In this document: positions 21,443 through 33,400 of the stretch, in pieces
Layout: every line of letters begins with the position of its first letter
How positions within the stretch are numbered: position 1 is the first letter of the stretch
Source of the DNA: Capsicum annuum
Lineage: Eukaryota > Streptophyta > Magnoliopsida > Solanales > Solanaceae
NCBI RefSeq assembly: GCF_002878395.1
Contig: NC_061116.1
Coordinates: forward strand, 119,760,692-119,824,691
Direction of reading: 5' to 3'
Length of the DNA stretch: 64,000 bases
The notes under the pieces: generated by a model
Told to the model about the DNA's origin: nothing
Database searches by the model: none
Seen by the model: only the letters and a program-made list of their open reading frames with translations
Translations under genes and position numbers: made by a program

Positions 21443-24400
21443 TTAGAATAACTGGAATAAAAGGCTAGTTGATCCATCTCCAAAAGATCTTAGATCAGCA
21501 GGTCTGACCAAGGCTCTACACAAAGGACAAGTTCTCTCTCTTTCAAACCTGAAACTTGGTAATTAGAGAACACTAACTGTTAGCACAAAGTATAGACATA
21601 AGCCTTTTTGAGCATTCACATATAAAGCAGAGAAGAGATGATTTAAAGGATCATATTTCTTTCTTAAAAGAAGTGGGAACACAATAGAGATTAAGCAGTT
21701 CGTACGACATAAATAACATGTGCGAACACAGGCCGTTCTATCCTTTTCCTCTGCGGATTTTCTTTTGAGCTTTAGTGTTGATAAACTAGATTTGCCAATG
21801 GCAATTAAATCAGGGCAAAGTTGATGGATCATTTTAGTAGGAAACATAACAAAGGAAAATGAGAAGACCTATTTTCTAAGTTTTTTCTTTCTCCACTATA
21901 TTCTTAAAACTGATCATGGAACAAAAAGAACCCCCCCTCTGAAGAAAAACTAATCATACTGGCAAAGGAAAGCACAAAAAAAGACTCGGTCCAAATAGGA
22001 AGAGCAACCAACCTATAAGGAAAAAAAGAAATGCTGATCATAGTTTAGCGCACTTAAGAGATTTTATTAGAAACAAAATGCTATAAAGAACTTGGTAATG
22101 AACGTTAACCACAGGTCACAACGAAAAAGCACATAACACATGACTTATGTTCAATTGTGTGGGCACCTTATTGAAAAAGTTTGGACTATCAGAAAGAAGA
22201 CACTTTTATTTATTTCTAGTAGATTTTCTACATGCCCCTCACAGGCGTCTTAACTCTTTTTATAGGGCAATTGACACTGAAACTTAAACCCAGGATCTTT
22301 GTCTATCCTAGTACCAAACTCTATAATTATTGTGAGGATCTATAAGAAATTGCATATATGAGAATATCTAATGTTATGCCTTAGATTAGGTAGATATTAT
22401 TCTCTATTACGCATGATGATTTTAAGTATAAAAAGAAAACAAGCTTTTCATTAAGATATCGGTCGCCATAGGGAGAAAGGCACCTGTTTCCTAGATAGAA
22501 GGATGTCCAATCATTGGGGAGATGAGCGGCTGGCTAATTAAGAAAATACTATAGAATATTTTGTAGGATACCTAGGATAATCTGTATTTAATTAATAATA
22601 TATTTGCCTCCCTTCTTAGGCACAGAAAATGGTTACCTACTATATTTGTACACAACTTTCCACTCCGATATCTTCTTCAGAAAACTTCCGACTCCTATGT
22701 AAGAATTTCCTCTAGGACATTGTTTGTTATATAAATTTAACAAGAAGTTTCCTCTTCTATTTTCACACATCAAATAGAGGAACTCATGCATCAAAGTGCA
22801 ATAGAAATACTAACCATTCTGAGACACAGTCTTCACAAAAGATGTGTTTGCAGCGCAATAAAATTGGTGTATTCATCTTCTCTTGGCAAATAGCACACAG
22901 ATCACCAGCTGTATTTACCTGGTTGAAACACGAAAGACAGTATTACATGACAGTTGCAAAAGAAAGCTACAACGAAAAGGAAACATTTCTAGTTAGGTAA
23001 TTCTCTTCCATGCCAGAAATGAGCGATAATATGCTTACTGCTCATCCCATATAAGTGACTCTAAGACACTGGAGTATCTTTACAGCTTCTATGACAGAGC
23101 TGTAGCTGATAAAAGACCTGTGAGTCTAAGGATACACCATAAGAGTGGAACTTGATGTCATTTATACATCCAACTGTGGCCACTTTAATCTTGGGTTAGC
23201 TACTTTATTTCAGACAGATCTGTGTGTCGGCATACTGGACTAGGGATAGCTTTAGATTGCTTCTCGCTGAAATTAAGTAACTGTCACAAAACACTTAACC
23301 ATTTTTTTTTAATAACCGTGATGTCTGGGCCAGCTTGCGCACCTCAACTACTTCGGGATACCTGCAACCTCCCACCAGCATACATGCCGAGTAACTCTGT
23401 CCACCAAGGATTGGACAGGTGGGGGAAGAAATCACCAGGTGTTTTTGCCCCCCGGGGGGGGGGGGGGGGGGGGGGGGGATCCCTCCTAGTGGTCAATCAA
23501 CTTCATTGACCACTAGGACACGCCTTTAGATGCCATGAAACACCCTAACTTCTGTTCAGAAACTCGTGCATTTAGTAGTTTCAACCATACTTCCACTGTC
23601 TTGATCTAGAGACCACGCAAAGGGTACAGTTCTATGAATGTAACTTGTCTTTACATGAGACAAGTTTATAAATAACAGGTCCCGATCTCTGGTGTTCACT
23701 ACATGTCTGTATAAACAACTGACCCAACAGTCATTTAGTGGTTAAACCAACATTATCAACTCGGCCAAAGATGGATGAGTAGTGTAAAAATAGGAAAAAA
23801 AACAAAGAGGTTAGAGGACACAATCAGTTAATGTTGGTAATTCAACTCCTGGTCTTACCGAAAAGATAACAGTCAAATCTGTACATGAATAAGTTGCTTC
23901 AAGGAAGTGACACTGAAATTTATTATCAGACCAAGGAAAAACAAGGAGATAATAGTCTCAGCACATTGCCCTCTCATTCTCCATGAAGAGGATAACCAAT
24001 TTTTCTCCCACCTCATACAAGTATATGTTTAAGTTCTAGAGGAGTGATTTGTCATATATGTAACACTGTTTCTAACTGTAAACTAAAACAGAAAATTTGC
24101 AAGCCAATGACAATAATACCTGTTCAGGTGTGGCATATGACCCATAATGGATTTCCTTAATCGACAGTGCCTTTAAAGCAGTAAAGAATGACCGAACCTG
24201 CAGACCAGAAACTAAGTGTGTTGTAGAGGAAAACCATGCCAAAGTTGTATACAAAGATCGTGGGATGTGGGGGTCCACAACAGAAATTAGTTCCACAAAC
24301 ACCTTACCTTCTCAACAATTGATGTTAGCTTAAATGTCAGGTACAATCCTGTTATCAGTGATGAAAAAAGGCTTCCGTATTCTTTGTTGAGAAAGAACCT

Positions 24401-27400
24401 ATACCAGACAGGAGTTGGTAATAGTGCACGGTATAGGAGCAGCATATACTCTACCAGAGTCAGCAATTGGCCCTAACAGACCAATCAAATTCAGTGTTCT
24501 TTGCCAAAGAAATATAGAGGTAATAAATCACCAGAATAAACGCCGGCCTCATAGTATACCTGTCTGCGGAAATTATGGCCCCTGCCATTCTTGTAATACA
24601 TAAGCAGCACCAACTTTAAAGCCATTGCTGCCTGCCGGACCATTGTATCTGGATGTAAGGACATTTCGGAGAAGGTGAGGACTGATATTCCTTTCAATTA
24701 GAGGTCTAGAGTTACAGGCATTTCCACAAAAAAAAGATGAATATGAATACGTAGATTTATTAATAGAACCTTAAGCCTTTTTTCTAAGAGTACATCCATC
24801 TATACTGTAGCAAATATCAGAACAATATATCGAGAGAAATCACTCTCTACAAGGCAGACAGGTAAAGCATAAACGGTACCTGAAGTAGGGTTCGGCAAAG
24901 GTAAAAATTTGTCAGTTGGCATAGGATCTCTTTATGATCTCATCAATAACTATTGTTGATAAGGTAAAGATTGCAAAGGAGAAATTCCAGGTAAGATTTC
25001 ATGAATATCTTTCTTTCTTCTCCTATTTAGATTCCTTCATTTCAATGGGGCCTGGTCCTATGCTGAGGGGTTTTATCTGTGCGTGTGGGGTGGGAGAGGG
25101 ATTATGAAGGAAATAGGTTCTCTATCACATGATTGCAGTGAATTTCCTATCTCCCAAACCCTCAAATAAGAAAAATACAGAAATAGCATGTGAAATTAAT
25201 TTGAGGGAACCTAGACTAATGATCAGAACCAGCGTTCAGGGAAGCCTGATGCGGAAAAAAGCAACAGGGCTCCGCATCATGCATTACACGAAGCGTGAAG
25301 CGATGCGGCTGCATCATTGAAGTGAAGCAGTGAAGAAGAAGAAGTCACAATAGTGGTAGTCGCACAGTGAAGAAGAAGAAGTCGCAGCAGTGGACTACAA
25401 AGTTAACCTTAGAAAATTGCAGCAGTGGCAGTCACCAGTAAACCTTTTTTTAAAATTTAAAATTGACCCTAAACATAAAATCAACACAAAGTGACTCTCT
25501 ATTTAATTTAAAATTGACCCTAAAAATAAAATCAACATGATGCGCTCGCATCAGACACGCGCAGCAAGAGGGGCTCGCATCGCTCCGCATCATCGCATTA
25601 TGCGACGATGCGAGTGCATTCCTGAACACTGATCAGAACCAGAAGAAATTTCCGAGCTTAAGTTGCCACTTCATAAAAGCACTCTGATTTAATATTTTGG
25701 CGCATTTATTCCTGAAATAACCATAATATTGGCTATCCTTTTAAGGTGACCAGAATGTGTATACCATTATAACTGTTACAAGCTTCCTTCAATATGTCTC
25801 CCCAGACACTAAACATGAGTCATCCAGTGACATAAAAAAATAGAGGGGAAAGTGTCAAATTTACCCCTCTACTTCGGAAAATTGGTTAAATATACCCTTC
25901 GTCATACTGGAGGCCAAATTTATCCTTGTTGTTAAGATACTTTTCACATGTTCCGTTCCTTTTGAGAGAGATACCCAAGTCAACGTTGAATGCCCATTTT
26001 TTAAAGATAAAATACATCCTAAGCTAACCTGCCCGACCCGACCCATCAAAAAGACAAACAAATATACCCCTCCTTCAATTTTGTTGGTCGAATTTCCCCG
26101 ACGAACAAATATACTTCTCTTTCAACGTGCAACGTTTGAAAATCTAGTTCGTCAAACAACTACCTTTTATTTTTGTTCATTTCAACTCCAGTCTGCAATT
26201 CAATCAATGTCGATTAATTAAGGTTCCTAAATAGAGATGTATATTTCAATCATGCCACAAAGTCTAGTTCGAGGGAGGGATATATTTGTTGGGGAAGTTC
26301 CACCAACAAAACTGAGGAGGGGTATCTTTGTTTGTGTTTTTTTTTGTGGGCCAGGTGGATTAGATTAGGGTGTGTGTTATTTTTAAAAAATCAGTCATTT
26401 AATGTTGATTTGAGCTTTTCTGTTAAAAGGAAGGAGCTTTTCAAGGAAGGATACGTTTGACAAGTTTCTTAACGAGGTTAAATTTAGCCCTAAAGCATGA
26501 CAGTGAGGATAAATTTGATCCCAAAGTATGATGAGGGATATATTTAACCAATTTTTCAAAGTAATGGGGTAAATTTGGCCCTATTCCAAAAATAAATGCA
26601 TAAGAAAGAGTACAAAAAAGCATATTTTATCTTTAAAAAGGAGTACCAAAAAGTGATTCAAAAACCATACCGTTTACCAGGATGATGAAAATAGCATGCC
26701 AGAAAGGTGGAATAGCCTTAGGAGGAACCATAAGTAGTGGATAGAACAGATCATCTTTGCGATTCCACCAGTAGATTCCACTAATATGAAGCATAAACAC
26801 CAGAAAATAACCAAGGAGGACAGTGATCTTTCTCTCCCCCTGCAAATGTGCGTACTTCATCATGACCAGATTCTGAGTTATTTTTAATCTTTTTATCGAG
26901 CTTCAAGGAGGGAAAGTGCTGTGCGGCAAGTAACACTAAATAACATTTGAAAATAGAGCATGATGTCACCTTTAAAGCTGTCTGCTTTCGAAGAATGTCA
27001 TTTGACCTGAACATGAAGGCCGTGATCCAAATTACGGCAAAGAAACCTGAAAAACAATAATTAAAAAATGAAATGAAGGAATAATTCAGCTGTAAAGAAA
27101 GTCCTTATGGTATATTTAAAGAATTTTAACAATTAAATAGGAATAGGAAGCGCCAACATATCCAGACCCCACTTGTCCTACTTGTTGGATTGCACTGGGT
27201 ATATTGTTGTAAGCGCCAATATACAGAAAGTAATCCATGTCTAAATAGGACCAATTAACAGCCAGATCAATTATTTGCACCAATTGTCATATGAATCATA
27301 ATGCACTAGTCTCCATGACAAAGCTGAAAAATCACCCTTCATTTCTTCATTTCTTCATTTTATTGGAATCATCTAATAAACCTAAGGATTAATAAATAAT

Positions 27401-30400
27401 CCACTTAAATCATATTCTCCTTCCCTTATCTCTTAAAACTTCATTTAAGATCAATTGAAAGCCTATGTTTCTTCAGTATACATCACCTTGGTGAAAGTAC
27501 TATTGATGATTCCAGTATCTTGCCAGACGGCAAAAATTGATAATGCTATTTGTTAGAATATGAGTAAAAATAGGAATAGTATATAAAAATCCTACTTGGA
27601 AAAGAATTGTACTATAGCGTCTATAAATAGGGTCTCGATGTAATTATGTAAACACACAATTCAGTAATATTTTTTCTTCATTAATTCTCACATGGTATCA
27701 GAGCATTGGTGAGAAATTCAAAAAAAAAAAAAACTCAGTCAACGTTCGTCAATTTCCGGTGACTGATTTGTGTCATTCTCTGCTTCGTGGGTTGTGTGCC
27801 AAATACAACACCACAAGAGGATTGGAAAGTTCAGGCAAAAAAAACCCAACCAAAATTGTCGGAAAAACACAGTCCACGCGCCGCCACATGCCTGCCGGAA
27901 ATCTGTAATTCCGGTGAGATCTGAACCACGCGCCGGCGCATGAGTCTTCTCCGGTCCACTTTTTTCAGTTGTTCCTCTTTCTGATGGGTCGCCTAGATAA
28001 TCCAACTCCGACCAATCACTTTTTGTGCAACTCCGACAATTTTTTCCAGATTCCGGTCGCCGGAACCCTAATTCTGGCGACCTTATTTTTTTCGGCAAAT
28101 TTTCAGAGATTCAAATTCTATTTTTGGTACTTTCAAGTTAAAATTCCCAAAATGTCTTTTGGGTATGATGTTTTTGGCCCCAAAACTACCGGTATCGGAA
28201 GTTCAAGTCCTATGATTACTTCCGAACCATTAATGGGAAGTTCAAATTATTTAGCCTGGGCTTCTTTAGTTGAGTTGTAGTGCAAAGGTCAAGGTGCCCA
28301 AGATCATTTAACGAACAAGGCTAGTGTGGTACATGAAAAGGGAAAGTCTAGCTCGGAAGATGCGAAAGCTAAAGAACAATGAGAGAAAGTTGACGCTCAA
28401 TTATGTAGTCTTTTATGGCGATCTATTGATTCCAAGTTGATGCCCTTATTTCGTCGATTCCAGACGTGTTATTTAGTTTGAAAAAAGGCTCGTGCTTTAT
28501 ACACTAATGACATATCTCGTTTTTATAATGTGATATCTCGAATGACTAACATGAAGAAACAACAATCCGATATGTCTACTTACTTGGGACAAGTACAAGC
28601 AGTCATGGAAGAATTTGATACATTGATGCCCGTCACTGCGGATGTGGAAAAACAACAAGAGCACAGACAGATGTTTTTAGTTCTTACACTTGCTGGACTT
28701 TCTACTGACCATGATGTTGTACGTGATCAGATTTTAGCTAGCCCAACGGTTCCTACAATTGATGAGTTATTCTCTCGTCTGCTTCGTCTTGCTGCGCCTC
28801 CCAGTCACAAAGTAATTTCATCACCCGTTGTTGACTCTTCTGTTCTTGTATCTCAAACCATAGAAAAACGACCATATCAGCCTATGAAAAATCGGCGCTG
28901 GAAAATCTCGATCGAGGTGTAGTTATTGTCATAAAGTTGGACACACTCAGGATATATGTCATAGTTTGCATGGTCCACCACTCAGTTATGATCCTAGTGT
29001 TGTAAAGGAATATAATGAGTTCCTTCGGAATCGAGCAAGCATATATCTCCATAGCCTAATCGACTATCCAATAATGCTCATATTGCCCAAAAAGAATATG
29101 ATGAGTTCCTTCAGTATCGAGCAAGTAAGCAGTCATCTCCACAAATAGCCTCGGTTGCCCAGCCTGCGGCATCTGTAACAAATCACTTTTGTCTGATATT
29201 GTTTATTCACAATCTCTTCCTGCTATTACTTTGGCCAATGGGATCCGAACACAATCAAAAAGAGTTGGACAAGCCAAACCCCTATCTTCTGTCCCTCTAG
29301 ACTCTGTTCTTTATGCCCCTGGTTTTCCTTTTAATCTTGTATCTATTAGTCGTTTGACACGTGCCCTTCATTGTAGCATAACTTTCTTTGATGACTCTTT
29401 TCTAAAGCAGGACCGCAGTAAGGGACAGACGATTAGCGCAGGACATGAATAACAAAGCCTTTACCATCTTACCTCTCTAAATTCCTTCACAGCATGCTCA
29501 GTTACAGACCCTCCAGACCTAATTCACAGACGTTTGGGACATCCGAGTCATCCAAGCTACAAAAGATGGTGCCTAGTTTGTCTAGTTTATCCACATTAGA
29601 TTGTGAGTCATATGAACTTGGGAAACACACCCGTGCTACTTTCTCACGTAGTACTGAGAGTCGTTCAGAGTCTATTTTCTCATTAATTCATTCTGATGTT
29701 TGGGGTCCTAGTAGAGTCAGTTCACCTTTAGGTTTTCGTTATTTTGTTAATTTCATTGATGATTTTTCAAGATGTACTTAGGTTTTCTTAATGAAAGATC
29801 GTTCTGAGATATTTTCTATATTCAAAAGTTTTTGTGCTGAAATACAAACTCAATTTGGTGTTTCTATTCGTACTTTTTGTGGTGATAATGCCTTAGAATA
29901 CATATCCTTTCAGTTTCAGGAGTTTATGACTCATCAAGGAATTGTTCACCAGACATCTTGTCCATACACCCCTCAGCAGAAAGAAAAAATAAGCATCTTC
30001 TTGAGACTGCTCGCACTCTTCTCATTGAATCCCATGTTTCGCTGCAGTTTTGGAGCGATGCAGTTCTCACATCTTGTTATCTAATTAATAGAATGCCATC
30101 AACTTGCATTCAGAATAAGGTTCCCCATTCTATATTGTTTCCACAGTCACATCTTTACTTTATCCCCCTCATGTCTTTGGGAGCACATGCTTTGTTCATA
30201 ACTTAGCCCCTAGAAAAGATAAATTAGCCCCCCATGCTCTCAAGTGTCTCCTTGGTTACTCTCGAGTTCAAAAAGGGTATCGTTGTTATTCACCGGAACT
30301 TCGTCGCTACTTTATGTCCGCCGATGTCACTTTTTTAAATCTAGACCTTACTATATATCTTCTGATCATCCTGATATCTCTGAGATTTTACCCATATCTC

Positions 30401-33400
30401 CAGTCTTACCTGCACCATCCTTGGTCTTACCCGTATCTCCAGACTTACCCGCACCAACCTTTGAGGAATCAACTATTACTTCTATGTCTCCAGCTGTAGT
30501 CCCACCAATTCTGACTTATCGTCGTCGTCCGCGTCCACCATTAGTCCCAGATGATTCATGTCATGCATCGGACGCTGCTCCTACTGCAGACTTGGCTTCT
30601 CTTAGCCAATCAGTTGCACTTCAAAAAGGTATGTGTTCCACCCATAATGCTAACCCATATTATACTTTCTTGAGTTATCATCGTTTATCATCACCCCATT
30701 ATGCTTTTGTATCATCTTTGTCCTCTATTTTCATTCCTAAGACTATAGGTGAAGCACTTTCTCATCCAGGATGGAAGCAAACTATGATAGATGAGATGTC
30801 TGCTTTATAAGCAAGTGGTACTTAGGAGCTTGTTTTCCTTCCTGCAGGTAAATCTACTGTTGGTTTTCGTTGGGTTTATGCAGTCAAAATTGGTCCAGAC
30901 GGTCAGGTTGATCGGCTTAAGGCTCGCCTTGTTGCCAAAGGATACACACAAATATTTGGGCCTGATTATAGTGACACTTTCTCTCTAGTGGCTAAATAGC
31001 TTCTGTCCGTCTTTTCCTATCCATTGCTAACGTTCGTCATTGGCCTCTTTATCAATTGGATATTAAGAATGTTTTTTTGCATGGAGATCTTGAGGAAGAA
31101 GTCTATATGGAGCAACCACTTGGTTTTGTTGCTCAGGAGGAGTCTAGTAGCCTTGTATGTCGATTGTGCAGGTCACCTCGAGCTTGGTTTGGAAAATTCA
31201 GCACAGTAATTCAGCAGTTTGGCATGATTAGTAGTGGAGCTGATCACTCAGTGTTTTATCGACATTCTCAACCAAATCTGTATATTTATCTGGTGGTTTA
31301 TGTTGATGATATCATTATCACCGGCAATGATGAAGATGGTATCACTAAATTAAAGCAACACCTCTTTCAGCATTTTCAGACCAAAGACCTCGACAAACTG
31401 AAATATTTTCTAGGTATTAAGGTTGCTCAGACCAGATCAGGCATTGTTATTTCTCAACGCAAGTATGCCTTAGACATTCTTGAGGAGACGGGAATGATGT
31501 GAAGTAGACCCATTGACACTCTTATGGATCCAAATGCTAAACTTCTACTAGGACAGGGGGAGCCACTCAGTGATCCTGAAAGGTATAGGCGGTTGGTTGA
31601 AAAATTGAATTATCTCACTGTGACAAGACCTGATATATCCTTTCTAGTGAGTGTTGTAAGTCAGTTTATGACTTCCTCCTGTGATAGTCACTGGAATGAA
31701 GTTGTTCGTATTCTGCGATATATAAAATCAGCTCCAGGTAAAGGACTATTCTTTGAGGATCGAGGTCACGAGCATATCATTGGATACACAGATGCTGATT
31801 GGGCAGGATCACCCTTCGATGGACGTTCTACCTCCGGATATTGTGTTTTAGTAAGAGATAATTTGGTGTCGTGGAAGAGTAAGAAACAGAGTGTGGTTGC
31901 TCGATCTAATGCGGAAGGAGAATATCGAGCAATAGTTGTAGCAACTTGTGTGCTAGTTTGGATCAAACAGTTGCTAAGAGAATTAAAATTTGGAGAAATC
32001 GGTAAAATGGAACTTCTGTGTGATAATCAAGCAGCCCTTTATATCGCGTCAAATCCAGTGTTTCATGAGAGGACCAAACACATAGAGATTGATTGTCACT
32101 TTGTCAGAGAAAAGATACTCTCAGGAGATATTGTTACAAAATTTGTTAAGTCAAGTGATCAATTTGCAGATATCTTCACCGAGTCCCTCAACGGTCCTAG
32201 TATTAATTACATTTGTAATAAGCTAGGTACATATGATTTGTATGCACCAGCTTGAGGGGAAGTGTTAGAATATGAGTAGAAATAGGAATAGTATATAAAA
32301 ATCCTACTTGGAAAAGGATTGTACTATAGTTTCTATAAATAGGGTCTCGATGTAATTACGTAAACACACAATTCAATAATATTTTTTCTCCATTAATTCT
32401 CACACCATCAAACATCGGAAGGAGAATGTTCATCAAAAATATTATCATATAGCAGGAAAAGAAGAGGTGAGTAGGCATGTCATAGAAAATAACATAATGC
32501 CTTTAACAACCATTTAATACATCCACATTTTCCAAGATGTGCCAGCTAAAAAGGCTCCATATTTTTTTAGGAATCTTTTAGATGAGAATATGTTTTAGCC
32601 ATGTTAGAGTGTTCACTTTAGGTCCTATGCTTTCTTAGAGTCTCTTAGTCCTGTAAAAGATACAGATGCCGGTAGAATATATAGAGTAGTCGTAGTACTT
32701 TTACTTCTATTTCTATTATTTTGTATGACGTTGGTAAAAACGAGCTTAAATGGGACGACATGGAAAACTGAGGATTCTTACAGCTGAACCCAACTTCCTT
32801 GGGATTAAGTCATCGTAGTTGTATCAGCTAAAAAAATTGAGTTATGCAGCTCTCTTTAATCTTCCTATATATAAGGTAGAAAGGAGCTTTAAGAATTAAC
32901 CAACAAGTCAAAACATTTATCATGGAGTTGTTATCATGTTTGAGACATTCTCCAAAACACTTACAAAGTTCAATCTTCAAGTTCCTTTTCATTAGCCTCA
33001 TGGACTCTAAGATGTGAGAGCACCATCGATGCAAAATGAGCAGGAGTGATAATAGCACAAAGTATTACCGTCATCATCAAAAAGCTCCTTTTCTGAGGAG
33101 TTACATCAAACATCACGAGGATTCCAGGTATTATCATTTCTTTCCTGCCTCCTATAATCTAAGCTCAATTAGTGACACTTATCAATCCATAGAAACATCA
33201 AAGAAAACAAGCATAGAGCCTATATCGAGATTGAATCCTAGGTGATAGAATGACGCTTGACGGCTTCTATGGTTGTCAAATTACCACGACCTGACATGAG
33301 GATACCAACAACAGCTGACAAGTGAAGTTAGCAAGTTAAACCTCAAACCTTCATGGATGCTGGCCAAGGGACTCGATCTAAAGCAAATTGCAGATGCCAG

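Larger units (their letters stand above)
27551..32404 (+). mobile_element. Ty1/copia LTR retrotransposon, full length but inactive
   Basis: The element is 4,854 bp including two 142-bp LTRs. The primer-binding site matches initiator tRNA-Met, and a polypurine tract (TTGAGGGGAAG) precedes the 3' LTR. The flanking pentamers CTATT and CCATC agree at only 3 of 5 positions, so the target duplication has decayed or was not simple. The short LTR and the IN-RT-RH order fit the copia superfamily. It enlarges intron 1 of the RING gene, in the opposite orientation. Confidence 0.9.

Noticed and set aside
23222..23509. Open frame 23222-23509 with a poly-Gly end
   Set aside because: It crosses a SINE in the wrong strand and a G homopolymer. 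The frame is accidental.
33000..33245. Possible extra exon in RING intron 1 (hydrophobic - strand frame near 33000-33110, + strand frame 33036-33245)
   Set aside because: Exons 1 and 2 of the RING gene join in phase without it, the frame has no family similarity that I recognise, and the splice sites are weak. An alternative exon is not excluded.
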